Source of the DNA: Sinomonas atrocyanea
GTDB taxonomy: Bacteria; Actinomycetota; Actinomycetes; Actinomycetales; Micrococcaceae
NCBI RefSeq assembly: GCF_001577305.1
Contig: NZ_CP014518.1
Span: forward strand, 4,030,001-4,094,000
Direction of reading: 5' to 3'
Length of the DNA stretch: 64,000 bases
Part shown: one piece after another, positions 42,909-51,047 of the stretch
How positions within the stretch are numbered: position 1 is the stretch's first letter
Layout: each line of letters starts with the position of its first letter
The notes under the pieces: model-generated
Told to the model about the DNA's origin: nothing
What the model saw: the letters and a program-made list of their open reading frames with translations, nothing else
The model's database searches: none
Made by a program: the position numbers and the translations under genes

Positions 42909-45284
42909 GTGACGGTGCCTCCAGGACGCGCGCCTGCGGCGCCGGCGTCCTCGGTTCCGGGCATCGGCGGCCCTGTCCCGGCGCGCGCGGACGGCGTCGA
43001 GCTGATCGGCGAGCTGAAGGGCTCCGGCTATCGGGACGCACCGGCGCTCGTCCGGCGCGCGGACGGCCAGACGCTGCAGCTGACCCCGCTGCTCTATTCG
43101 GTCCTCTCCGCCGTGGACGGAAGGAGCAGCGTCTCTGAGATCGCTGACCGGGTGAGTCGGGGCTCCGGCCGCCGGGTCACGGCGGAGAATGTCCGCACGC
43201 TCATGGACTCGAAGCTGCTTCCCCTGGGGCTGATCGCGCGGGCCGACGGCTCCCAGCCGGAGGTTCGCCGGTCGAACCCACTGCTGAGCCTGCGCTTCCG
43301 CTACACGGTCACCGACAAGCAGAAGACCCGGCGCCTCACGGGCCCTTTCGCGGCCCTCTTCCGCCCGTGGATTGTGGTCCCGCTCGTTGCAGCCTTCCTG
43401 TTCGTGAGCTGGTGGGTGCTTGCGGAGAAGGGACTCGCCTCGGCGACCTACCAGGCGTTCGACAGTCCGGGCCTCCTTCTGCTCGTCGTCGCCGTGACGG
43501 TCTTCTCCGCGGGATTCCACGAGTTCGGCCATGCCGCGGGCGCGCGGTACGGCGGCGCCACGCCCGGTGCCATGGGAGCCGGCCTCTACCTCTTCTGGCC
43601 GGCCTTCTACACCGACGTCACCGACTCGTACCGCCTCGGACGGGCCGGGCGCGTCCGCACCGATCTGGGCGGCCTGTACTTCAACGCCATGGTCACGGTG
43701 CTCATCGCCGGCATCTGGTGGGCGACGCAGTACGACGCCCTCCTCCTGGTGGTCCTGACCCAGATCCTGCAGATGATCCGCCAGCTCACGCCCCTCGTGC
43801 GCTTCGACGGGTACCACGTGCTCGCTGACGTCACCGGCGTCCCCGACCTGTACCACCGGATCCGCCCCACGCTGCTGGGCCTGCTGCCATGGCGCTGGGG
43901 ACATCCCGAGACGAAGGCGCTCAAGCCGTGGGCCCGCGCGGTCGTCACCCTCTGGGTGCTGATCGTGGTCCCGGTGCTGCTCGGCAGCCTCGCCCTGATG
44001 GTCATCACGCTCCCACGCGTTCTGGCCACTGCCTGGGCGAGCACGGTGCGCCGTGAGGGCGCCCTTGCTGCTGCCGTCGACACTGGCGACCTCTTGGGCG
44101 CTGGCGCGCAGGCGGTCATGATCCTCGCCGCCGCACTCCCCGTCCTCGGAATGGGCCTGATCCTCTTCCGGATGGTGACCCGCGGGGCACGCAGCGTATG
44201 GCAGAAGACGCGCGGACGCCCAGGTCGCCGCGCTTCGGCGGTGATCGCCGGCGTCGCCCTCGTTGCCGTCCTCGCCACCCTCTGGTGGCCCAATGGGTCG
44301 ACCTACCGCCCGATCCGGCCCTACGAACGCGGCACCGTCGCCGACGTCCTGGCCGCGCGGGCTCCCGTCACGGATCGCCTCGTGCAAGGACAGGAGGGGC
44401 GGGTCGCCGCGATCTGGCCGCAAGGGGTAGCCAAGCCGACGGCGGACAAGCCGCAGCTGGCGATGGTCCTCGTACCCCGCACCGGCCAGGCCCCCGCGCC
44501 GGGGAACGCCTCAGGTCCGGCACCGGCCCCAGCACCGGCCTGGGTCTTCCCCTTCAGCAAGCCCAGCCCGCCCGGCGACGGAGGAAACCAGGCGTTGGCC
44601 GTCAACACCAAGGACGGATCGGTGGTCTACGACGTCGCCTTCGCGATGGTCTGGGTCCAAGACGGCTCCGCGCTCAACGTGAACGAAGCGGACGCGTTTG
44701 CCAGCTGCCGGGACTGCGCCGCCGTAGCCGTCGCCTTCCAGGTGGTGCTCCTCGTCGGCCAGGTCCACGCCGTCGTCCCGCAGAACCTGGCGGTGGCCGC
44801 CAACTACAACTGCACCCAGTGCCTCGCCTATGCGGTCGCCAACCAACTCGTCCTGACCCTCGACCAGCCGCTGAGCCCCGCCGGACTTGCCCAGCTCTCC
44901 ACGCTGTGGAACGACATCAACGCGTTCCAGGCCACCATCCAGGATCAGCCTCTGACGCAGATCCAAGCCCGCCTGAACCAGTACGCGGGCCAGATCCGGC
45001 AGATCATCCAGCAGGACCCTTCGACGACGCATCAGGCGCCGAGCAGCGCCCCAGCGACGACCGAACCGGCCGGTCCTTCGGGGGCGCCGACGGTCAACGC
45101 CCCCACTCCCGGTGCCAGCGTGCCCGACACCGTCACGACCCCGTCGGCTCCGGGCGCAGGAGCGCCCGCGGCCCCAGCCAGCGAAGCCCCCGCCCAGACA
45201 GCCGCACCGGGATCCACCGACGCGCCGCCGTCCCCCGCCCCCGCAGAAACGGCCATGCCCCTCCCCACCGCCTCCCCGAGCTGA
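42909..45284 (+). CDS. PqqD-domain / M50 membrane metalloprotease
   Basis: A 791-residue protein. Residues about 30-110 look like a PqqD winged-helix domain, the fold that binds RiPP leader peptides (TPLLYSVLSAVDGRSSVSEIADRV). A multi-pass site-2-protease-like core follows, with zinc ligands HEFGH (204-208) and D300 of FDGYH. Residues about 500-690 are extracytoplasmic with paired cysteines SCRDC (600, 603) and NCTQC (635, 638); a Pro/Ala tail ends it. The family is annotated loosely as putative peptide zinc metalloprotease. It sits six bases after the two-repeat gene; the weak GTG start suggests coupling. Confidence 0.75.
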   Translation: MTVPPGRAPAAPASSVPGIGGPVPARADGVELIGELKGSGYRDAPALVRRADGQTLQLTPLLYSVLSAVDGRSSVSEIADRVSRGSGRRVTAENVRTLMDSKLLPLGLIARADGSQPEVRRSNPLLSLRFRYTVTDKQKTRRLTGPFAALFRPWIVVPLVAAFLFVSWWVLAEKGLASATYQAFDSPGLLLLVVAVTVFSAGFHEFGHAAGARYGGATPGAMGAGLYLFWPAFYTDVTDSYRLGRAGRVRTDLGGLYFNAMVTVLIAGIWWATQYDALLLVVLTQILQMIRQLTPLVRFDGYHVLADVTGVPDLYHRIRPTLLGLLPWRWGHPETKALKPWARAVVTLWVLIVVPVLLGSLALMVITLPRVLATAWASTVRREGALAAAVDTGDLLGAGAQAVMILAAALPVLGMGLILFRMVTRGARSVWQKTRGRPGRRASAVIAGVALVAVLATLWWPNGSTYRPIRPYERGTVADVLAARAPVTDRLVQGQEGRVAAIWPQGVAKPTADKPQLAMVLVPRTGQAPAPGNASGPAPAPAPAWVFPFSKPSPPGDGGNQALAVNTKDGSVVYDVAFAMVWVQDGSALNVNEADAFASCRDCAAVAVAFQVVLLVGQVHAVVPQNLAVAANYNCTQCLAYAVANQLVLTLDQPLSPAGLAQLSTLWNDINAFQATIQDQPLTQIQARLNQYAGQIRQIIQQDPSTTHQAPSSAPATTEPAGPSGAPTVNAPTPGASVPDTVTTPSAPGAGAPAAPASEAPAQTAAPGSTDAPPSPAPAETAMPLPTASPS

Positions 45285-45286
45285 GT

Positions 45287-45736
45287 CGTCGATCTCGTAG
45301 GCCAGCTTCGCCTCCACGAAGGCCAGCAGGTCGCTCTTCGAGACCACCGCCACTTCCCTACCGGCACGGGCCCGCCGGAGGTGCCGAGCAGTTCCGCGAG
45401 CTTGGGAAGCTGGGACGGGTCCTCGAGCGCCGACCCGACGGCGACGACCCGACGACGACGACCCGCGCGCCCGCGGCGAGGAACTCCCCCGCGTTCCCGG
45501 CATGCATGCCGCCGGTCGTGACGACTTGGCCGCCAGGAAGGGGCCCTTCATCGCCTTGATCCACTCGGTGCCGAGCACGGAGGCGGGGAAGGCCTCCAGC
45601 CAAGTCAGCCCTTCCTTGAGCGCGATCTGCACCTCGCTCGGCGTCGCCACCCCGGGCAGCGGCAGCAGCCCGGCCTCCGACGAAGCCCGCACCACCTCGA
45701 GGTCGAACCCCGGGCTCACCGTGAAGTGAGCCCCCG
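45287..45736 (-). pseudogene. Decayed fragment of eda 3' end plus rhodanese 5' end
   Basis: A 450-bp direct repeat of 47786-48222. It holds the last part of a KDPG aldolase and the first codons of the rhodanese, in the same order and strand as the intact genes. It is broken: the Schiff-base Lys134 codon is Glu (at 45594-45596, aag to gag on the gene strand), and a 13-base net gain with CGACGACCC-like duplications shifts the frame. Both sides join unrelated sequence: the M50 gene ends three bases from its left edge. Confidence 0.85.
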
Positions 45737-46449
45737 TCGCCCTCGCCCCCGCAGTGCATCTCGAGACGACCACGCCCAACGTGGAGGTCCAAGAGGTGGC
45801 ACGGGCCTGCTACCACGGTTGGCACCAGGCCATCGCCACCGGGCTGCCTGAGCTCAGGGAGGGGATCACCACCACCACCAGGTCGGCACCGGGCCACGGC
45901 ATCGAATTGGGGGCCGCGTTCCTCTCGAGGAAAGACACGTCCCGGCGACTGACGGCCCTGTAGGCATTCCACGTCAGCGAGGGCGGCGGACGATGGCGGC
46001 AGGGCGCCTCAGGTCTATGGGTTCGACGGGCGCGCGGCCGCTCAGCAGGTCCACGGTTGCCCCTTTCGCCGGTGACGGCGCTTCAGCCTCGCGAACCGCA
46101 TAAACGCTCAATAAGGACTAAAGCCTCTGGGCAAGACGACTCCTCAAAGGAGCGCTAATCGACGGATTTCGAATACTTCCAGATTTCGACTGTCAGCCGG
46201 CCAGAGAATCCTGAAGGGTTGTTTCCAGGCCTCACCTAATGGCTGCAGTGGGGGTATGATCCCGTTTCACGGGCAGTCACGCCCGTGACGCTATTGGGGG
46301 AATCTGAATGCATGCAACGACCGACTTGGTCGATGTGCTGCGGGTGCGGCCTGCGGTCCTCGCGACGTTCCTTCATGTGCGCCTATCGACGCACCCACCC
46401 CGCACGATTCGTATTGCACGTCGGTGAGGTGTCCTACGAAAGGACTCTC
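45737..46449. other. Gene-poor spacer of lower GC content
   Basis: About 710 bases with no gene I can support. Short open frames here resemble nothing known. The stretch from about 46080 is visibly less GC-rich than its surroundings, consistent with acquired DNA. It contains a hairpin TCACGGGC/GCCCGTGA at 46267-46288 and probably the promoter of the TM2-Ltp gene. Confidence 0.6.
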
Positions 46450-47394
46450 ATGAGCCATCCTAACCTCGCGCCCTATCCTCCCAGCCCCGACTACGGGAAG
46501 GTACAGCAGAGCAGCAAGTCGTTCCTCGTGACCTGGTTGCTCTCTCTTCTCGTCGGCATCTTCGGCGTGGACCGGTTCTATTTGGGCAAGATCGGCACCG
46601 GCATCCTCAAGCTGATCACTTTCGGCGGCTTTGGCATCTGGGCCCTCATTGACCTCATCCTCGTCCTGGCCAATAAGGCCCGGGACAAGCAGGGGCTCCC
46701 GCTGGAGGGCTACGACAAGCACAAGAGAATGGCCCTCATCGTCACCGCCGCGGTCATTCTCCTGAGCATCATCGTCAACTCAGCGCGGGCTTCGTCCGCT
46801 CCCACTGCGGCGCCCGCTGCCTCGGCGTCAACACCCGCCGCGGCCGCTGCCAGCGCTGCCGCCGCGGCAACCCCGACAAGGGACCCTGCTGCCGAAGCCT
46901 CGGCGTCCGCCAAGGCCGAGGCGGATGCCTCCGCGAAGGCCAAAGCCGACGCGGATGCCAAAGCCAAGGCTGACGCGGAGGCCGCAGCCAAGGCAAAGGC
47001 CGACGCAGATGCCAAAGCCAAAGCTGACGCGGACGCTGCCGCCAAGGCAAAAGCCGACGCTGCGGCTAAGGCTGCGGCTGACGCTGCCGCGGCTGCCGCG
47101 GCTGGAACGGTAAGTCAGCAGAACGCCCTGCAAAAGGCTGAAGACTACCTCGGCTACACGGCTTTCTCACGCACGGGTCTAATCCAGCAGCTGGAGTTCG
47201 AAAAGTATTCGGCTGCGGACGCGACTTGGGCCGTCGATCGGGTGCCCGTCGACTGGAACAAGCAGGGAGCTCTGAAGGCGAAGGACTATCTGAATTTCAC
47301 TTCCTTCTCCCATGCCGGTTTGGTCGACCAGTTGGTCTTCGATGGCTTTACTCCCGCTCAGGCAGAGTACGGAACCAGTCAGGCCGGCCTCTAG
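46450..47394 (+). CDS. TM2-domain protein with C-terminal Ltp (superinfection-exclusion-type) repeats
   Basis: A 314-residue membrane protein. Residues about 25-75 are a TM2 domain (SFLVTWLLSLLVGIFGVDRF, then YLGKIGTGILKLITFGGFGIW). A third helix lies at about 97-111. Residues about 120-218 are Ala/Lys/Asp low complexity, built of KAKADA-type units. Residues 220-314 are two Ltp-type helical repeats (KAEDYLGYTAFSRTGLIQQL and KAKDYLNFTSFSHAGLVDQL). Ltp domains block phage DNA injection in lactococcal/streptococcal prophages. The GC content is lower than nearby, and it sits between direct repeats. AAAGGAC precedes the ATG. Confidence 0.85.
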   Translation: MSHPNLAPYPPSPDYGKVQQSSKSFLVTWLLSLLVGIFGVDRFYLGKIGTGILKLITFGGFGIWALIDLILVLANKARDKQGLPLEGYDKHKRMALIVTAAVILLSIIVNSARASSAPTAAPAASASTPAAAAASAAAAATPTRDPAAEASASAKAEADASAKAKADADAKAKADAEAAAKAKADADAKAKADADAAAKAKADAAAKAAADAAAAAAAGTVSQQNALQKAEDYLGYTAFSRTGLIQQLEFEKYSAADATWAVDRVPVDWNKQGALKAKDYLNFTSFSHAGLVDQLVFDGFTPAQAEYGTSQAGL

Positions 47395-47406
47395 GGAACT
47401 GGCTCC

Positions 47407-47440
47407 AGATGCCCCGGTCCAGATCGGATCGGGGCATCTT
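47407..47440. terminator. Bidirectional terminator
   Basis: AGATGCCCCG at 47407-47416 and CGGGGCATCT at 47430-47439 form a perfect 10-bp stem with a 13-base loop, followed by TCCT, between the convergent TM2-Ltp and rhodanese genes. Confidence 0.75.
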
Positions 47441-47441
47441 C

Positions 47442-47846
47442 CTACAGGTGCGTGACGAGCGGGTCCGGCTCCGCCTTCTCGACCCCGTCTCCCCGCTCCA
47501 CCGCGAATCCGTTGCGCACCCAGTACTCGTAGCCCCCGATCAGCTCGCGCACCGCAAATCCCTCGGCCAGCAGGCGCCGCGCAGTGTGCGTGGCCCCATT
47601 GCAGCCGGGGCCCCATCCGTAGACGATCAGGGTCCGGTCGGGCGGCAGATCGGCCAGACGGTCGTCCAGGGCATTGTTGGGAAGGTGCAGCGCGCCGGCG
47701 ATGTGCCCCTGGTCCCACGACGATTGCCTGCGGGTGTCCACGATGACGGCGGTGCCGTCGGCCTGCGCCTCGGCGGCCGCGACGACGTCGATCTCGTAGG
47801 CCAGCTTCGCCTCCACGAAGGCCAGCAGGTCGCTCTGCGAGACCAC
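47442..47846 (-). CDS. Rhodanese-domain protein
   Basis: A 134-residue single-domain rhodanese-like protein. AVIVDTRRQSSWDQGHIAGALHLPN is the domain's first half, and the active-site loop is YGWGPGCNGAT with the catalytic Cys near residue 80. It may act in sulfur transfer, or as a regulatory partner; its place at the end of a sugar-acid operon is unusual. The GTG at 47846 follows the eda stop by two bases, so it is last in that operon. A partial copy of its 5' end lies at 45.3 kb. Confidence 0.8.
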   Translation of the reverse strand: MVSQSDLLAFVEAKLAYEIDVVAAAEAQADGTAVIVDTRRQSSWDQGHIAGALHLPNNALDDRLADLPPDRTLIVYGWGPGCNGATHTARRLLAEGFAVRELIGGYEYWVRNGFAVERGDGVEKAEPDPLVTHL

Positions 47847-47848
47847 CG

Positions 47849-48481
47849 CTACTGCCCTGCCGGCACCGGCTGGCCGGAGGTGCCGAGCAGTTCCGCGAGC
47901 TTGGGGAGCTGGGACGGGTCCTCGAGTGCGGACCCGACCGCGACGACCCGCGCGCCCGCGGCGAGGAACTCCCCCGCGTTCCCGGCATGCATCCCGCCGG
48001 TTGTGACGAACTTGGCCTCGGGGAAGGGGCCCTTCATCGCCTTGATCCACTCGGTGCCGAGCACGGAGGCGGGGAAGGCCTTGAGCCAAGTCAGCCCTTC
48101 CTTGAGCGCGATCTGCACCTCGCTCGGCGTCGCCACCCCGGGCAGCGGCAGCAGCCCGGCCTCGGAGGAAGCACGGACCACCTCGAGGTCGAACCCCGGG
48201 CTCACCGTGAAGTGAGCCCCCGCCTCGACCGCCTGCCGCACGTGCTCACGGGAGACGACGGTGCCCGCGCCCACGACCTTGCCCCTCTCGCGCCCGGCGG
48301 CCGCGACGGCGCGCAGGGCCTCGACGTCGTCGGGGGTCTGGATGGGCAGTTCGACGACGTCGATGCCGAGGTCCCAGGCGGTGGCCGAGACGGCCAGGCT
48401 CCTCTCCACCCCGATGCCGCGGAGGATCGCCATCAGCGGCGCTCCGCCGAAGATGCTGCTGAACTCAGAGTTGTCGATCAT
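47849..48481 (-). CDS. eda: 2-dehydro-3-deoxy-phosphogluconate aldolase
   Basis: Class I aldolase splitting KDPG into pyruvate and glyceraldehyde-3-phosphate. The 210-residue product is the normal Eda length. MAILRGIGVERSLAVS, VGAGTVVSREHVRQAVEAGAHFTVSPGFD and the Schiff-base Lys134 in LTWLKAFPAS are intact, with FVTTGGMHAGNAGEFLAAGA as the phosphate-binding part. It is followed by the rhodanese gene and preceded, 17 bases away, by the KDG kinase gene. GAAAGGACC precedes the ATG. A degenerate partial copy lies 2.4 kb away. Confidence 0.92.
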   Translation of the reverse strand: MIDNSEFSSIFGGAPLMAILRGIGVERSLAVSATAWDLGIDVVELPIQTPDDVEALRAVAAAGRERGKVVGAGTVVSREHVRQAVEAGAHFTVSPGFDLEVVRASSEAGLLPLPGVATPSEVQIALKEGLTWLKAFPASVLGTEWIKAMKGPFPEAKFVTTGGMHAGNAGEFLAAGARVVAVGSALEDPSQLPKLAELLGTSGQPVPAGQ

Positions 48482-48498
48482 CGAAAAGACCGGTCCTT

Positions 48499-49431
48499 TC
48501 AGGAGGTGGGCTGCGTGAGCGCTGCCGATGCGGCAGCGGGAGGATCTGCGACGAAGTCGCTCATCGAGAGCAGGACCAGTCTCGCCCGCTCGTGGCCGGC
48601 GCGGAGCCGCCCGGAGGCGCCCGCCCCGTTCAGGTCGGCTGCGAGGTAGCCCGCGGCGAAGGCGTCGCCGGCGCCGACCGCCTCCAGGACCTCGGTGGGG
48701 ATCGCGGGCTCGAACACGGTTCCGTCCCGGCCCAGTTCGGTGGCGCCGACGTCGCCGTCCTTGACCACCACCCTGTCCGGTCCCGGCAGCAGGTCCCGCA
48801 CGTCGTCCGGCGTCGCGCAGCCCCACAGGGCCTGCGCCTCGTCGAGGCCCACGAAGACCACGTCCGCCCGGTTGGCGAGCTGGCGCAGCACGCCGGCGGC
48901 CACACCCTCGGGCCATAGGGAGGGCCGGTAGTTGACGTCGAAGGTCAGGGTCGCGTCGCTGGCAGCCACGCGGTCGATCACGGCGTCGACCAGGGCGGCG
49001 CAGCTCGCGGACAGCACGGGGGTGATCCCCGAAAGGTGCACGATGTCGGCGTCCTCGAGCGGAATGTCCGCGACGGTGGCCGGGCTCATCCGGGACGCGG
49101 CAGACCCGCGCCGGTAGTAGAGGACTCCGTGGCCTGGGTCCTTGAAGTAGACCCCGGTGGGGGCCTCCGGGTCGGCCGTGACCCAGCGGGTGTCGACGCC
49201 GCGCTCCTGAATGGCGCGGACGAGTCGGCGTCCGAGGACGTCGTCGCCCACCGCGCTCACCCAGGCCGAGGGGATGCCCAGATGGGCGGTGTGGCAGGCG
49301 ACGTTGGACTCCGCGCCGCCCGGGTGGAGGCTCACGTCGTCGGCCGTGGCGAGGGACTCCGCGCGCGCGGGCGTCACCATCATCATCGTCTCGCCGATTG
49401 TGATCAGGCGTGGGTTCGAGGTGTGCAGCAT
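48499..49431 (-). CDS. PfkB-family kinase, probable 2-keto-3-deoxygluconate kinase
   Basis: A 310-residue ribokinase-like kinase. GGAESNVACHTAHLG (PfkB signature 1) and the C-terminal VGAGDAFAAGYLAADL (signature 2, catalytic Asp) are present. VVVKDGDVGATEL is the ATP-binding stretch. Located next to eda, it most likely phosphorylates 2-keto-3-deoxygluconate to KDPG. GGGAGTC precedes the ATG, six bases after the stop of the deacylase gene. Confidence 0.9.
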   Translation of the reverse strand: MLHTSNPRLITIGETMMMVTPARAESLATADDVSLHPGGAESNVACHTAHLGIPSAWVSAVGDDVLGRRLVRAIQERGVDTRWVTADPEAPTGVYFKDPGHGVLYYRRGSAASRMSPATVADIPLEDADIVHLSGITPVLSASCAALVDAVIDRVAASDATLTFDVNYRPSLWPEGVAAGVLRQLANRADVVFVGLDEAQALWGCATPDDVRDLLPGPDRVVVKDGDVGATELGRDGTVFEPAIPTEVLEAVGAGDAFAAGYLAADLNGAGASGRLRAGHERARLVLLSMSDFVADPPAAASAALTQPTS

Positions 49432-49437
49432 GACTCC

Positions 49438-51021
49438 CTATTCTCCGAGGTGCTCGCGCCTGAGGCCGCGACCCGGGGCGCCGTCGACGAGCGCGCCGCG
49501 AGCGAGCACCGGCCGGCCCGCCACGAGGACGTCGTCGATGCCCACCGCCTCGCCGAGCGGCTCCTCGTACGTGGCGGTGTCGGCGACCGTCTGGGGGTCG
49601 ACGACGATGAGGTCGGCGACCCACCCGGGCGCCACGCGCCCGCGGCGCCCCAGGCCGAATCGCGCCAGGCCGAATCGCGCCGCCGGGCCGGTGGCCAGGT
49701 GGTCGGCCGCCTCCGGCCAGGACCACGTCGGCGTCTCCCTCACGAACTCGCGCAGGTAGCGCGCGAAGGTCCCGCGGGCCCGGGGATGCGGGTGGGCGCC
49801 GATGAAGATGCCGTCGGAGCCGCCGAGGTGGCGGGGGCTGGAGAAGATGGCCGCGAGCTCGGAGGTCGGTCGCTCGTGGCGCACCGCCATGATGGCGTTG
49901 ACCTCGAGGCGGGAGGCCGCCAGCACGTCCAGTGCGAAGTCGATGCCATCGGCGCCGTTCCGCGCGGCAGCCGCCTCGAGCGTGAGGCCGTGGGCCCACG
50001 CGAATTCGGGAGCTCCGATGTGGGCGAGCGTGATCATCGACGGCCACTCGGGTCCGAGACTCGCGTTGCGCTCCACCTTCGGGAACCACTCGCGGCGCAG
50101 CAGCGCCCGCTGGACGGGGTCGCTGATGGCCTCGACGATGGCCTCCCCGGGCAGCAGCGAGAGGTCCGGCGGCAGCAGCGGCATGGCCAGCAGCGTGCAG
50201 CCGCGGGTGTAGGGGTAGGCGTCGAAGGTGGCGTCCACGCCTGCGCGGGCGAGCGCCTCGAGCTGCTCGGCGACGATGTGCGCCTGGGCGTGGAAGTGCG
50301 AGATGTGGACCCGGGCCCCGGAGGCCTCGGCGATGCGGGCGATCTCGTCGACCCCCGCGGCGGAGTTCGCCTCGTACCCGCCGCGCATGTGCGTGACGTA
50401 GACGCCGCCGGCCTCGGCCACCGGGGCGCACAGCGCCGCGATCTCGTCGGTGGTGGCGAAGATCCCGGGGGCGTAGTCGAGCCCGGTGGACATCCCCACC
50501 GCACCCTCGCGCAGGCCCTCCTCGACGAGCGCGGCCATGGCGGCGCGCTGCTCCTCATCGGCAGGGGCAGTGGAGCGTCCGCAGACCTCCCAGCGCACCG
50601 TCCCGGCCGGCACGAGGTAGGCGGCGTTCAGCCGGGACCGGCCGTCCGCCGCGGCGAGATAGGCCGCGACGCCGCCCCCGGTGTAGCGGGGGTACGGGCC
50701 GTTGATGGCGGCGAAGTACTCGCTCGCGTAGGCTCCGCTGCCCGGCGCGTACGAGACCCCGTCCTGGCCGGCGATCACCGTGGTGACCCCCTGCTTGAGC
50801 AGGGCCCGCTGCACCGCCTCGTCCTCGAGGAGTCCGTCGGCGTGCGAGTGCGCGTCGATGAATCCGGGCAGCACGTAGCGTCCGGTGCAGTCGATGATCC
50901 GGTCATCGGGGCCGGGCGCGATCTCGCCGATCTCGGTGATCAGCTCACCGTCGACGGCGACATCCGCCGTCCGCATCCCGGTGCTGTCGACGACTGTGCC
51001 GCCGCGCAGGAGCAACCGCAT
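49438..51021 (-). CDS. N-acyl-D-amino-acid deacylase (D-aminoacylase family)
   Basis: A 527-residue amidohydrolase of the D-aminoacylase family, which removes acyl groups from N-acyl-D-amino acids. Metal motif FIDAHSHADG lies near residue 65. GLDYAPG, YVTHMRGG (a metal-ligand His), VHISHFHA and a C-terminal ADLIVVDP follow in the expected order. N-acetyl-D-glucosaminate is chemically an N-acetyl-D-amino acid, so deacetylation of it fits the KDG kinase/Eda genes downstream. The ATG at 51021 is preceded by GAAAGGGCG. Confidence 0.88.
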   Translation of the reverse strand: MRLLLRGGTVVDSTGMRTADVAVDGELITEIGEIAPGPDDRIIDCTGRYVLPGFIDAHSHADGLLEDEAVQRALLKQGVTTVIAGQDGVSYAPGSGAYASEYFAAINGPYPRYTGGGVAAYLAAADGRSRLNAAYLVPAGTVRWEVCGRSTAPADEEQRAAMAALVEEGLREGAVGMSTGLDYAPGIFATTDEIAALCAPVAEAGGVYVTHMRGGYEANSAAGVDEIARIAEASGARVHISHFHAQAHIVAEQLEALARAGVDATFDAYPYTRGCTLLAMPLLPPDLSLLPGEAIVEAISDPVQRALLRREWFPKVERNASLGPEWPSMITLAHIGAPEFAWAHGLTLEAAAARNGADGIDFALDVLAASRLEVNAIMAVRHERPTSELAAIFSSPRHLGGSDGIFIGAHPHPRARGTFARYLREFVRETPTWSWPEAADHLATGPAARFGLARFGLGRRGRVAPGWVADLIVVDPQTVADTATYEEPLGEAVGIDDVLVAGRPVLARGALVDGAPGRGLRREHLGE

Positions 51022-51047
51022 TCGTGCGCCCTTTCGTGGAGAGATGG

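Noticed and set aside
45754..45963. A 69-residue plus-strand frame between the pseudogene and the Ltp gene
   Set aside because: No ribosome site or recognised family; it sits in a recombination scar.
42064..47441. A prophage remnant
   Set aside because: Only the Ltp domain recalls phage; there is no integrase, att site, terminase or structural gene.
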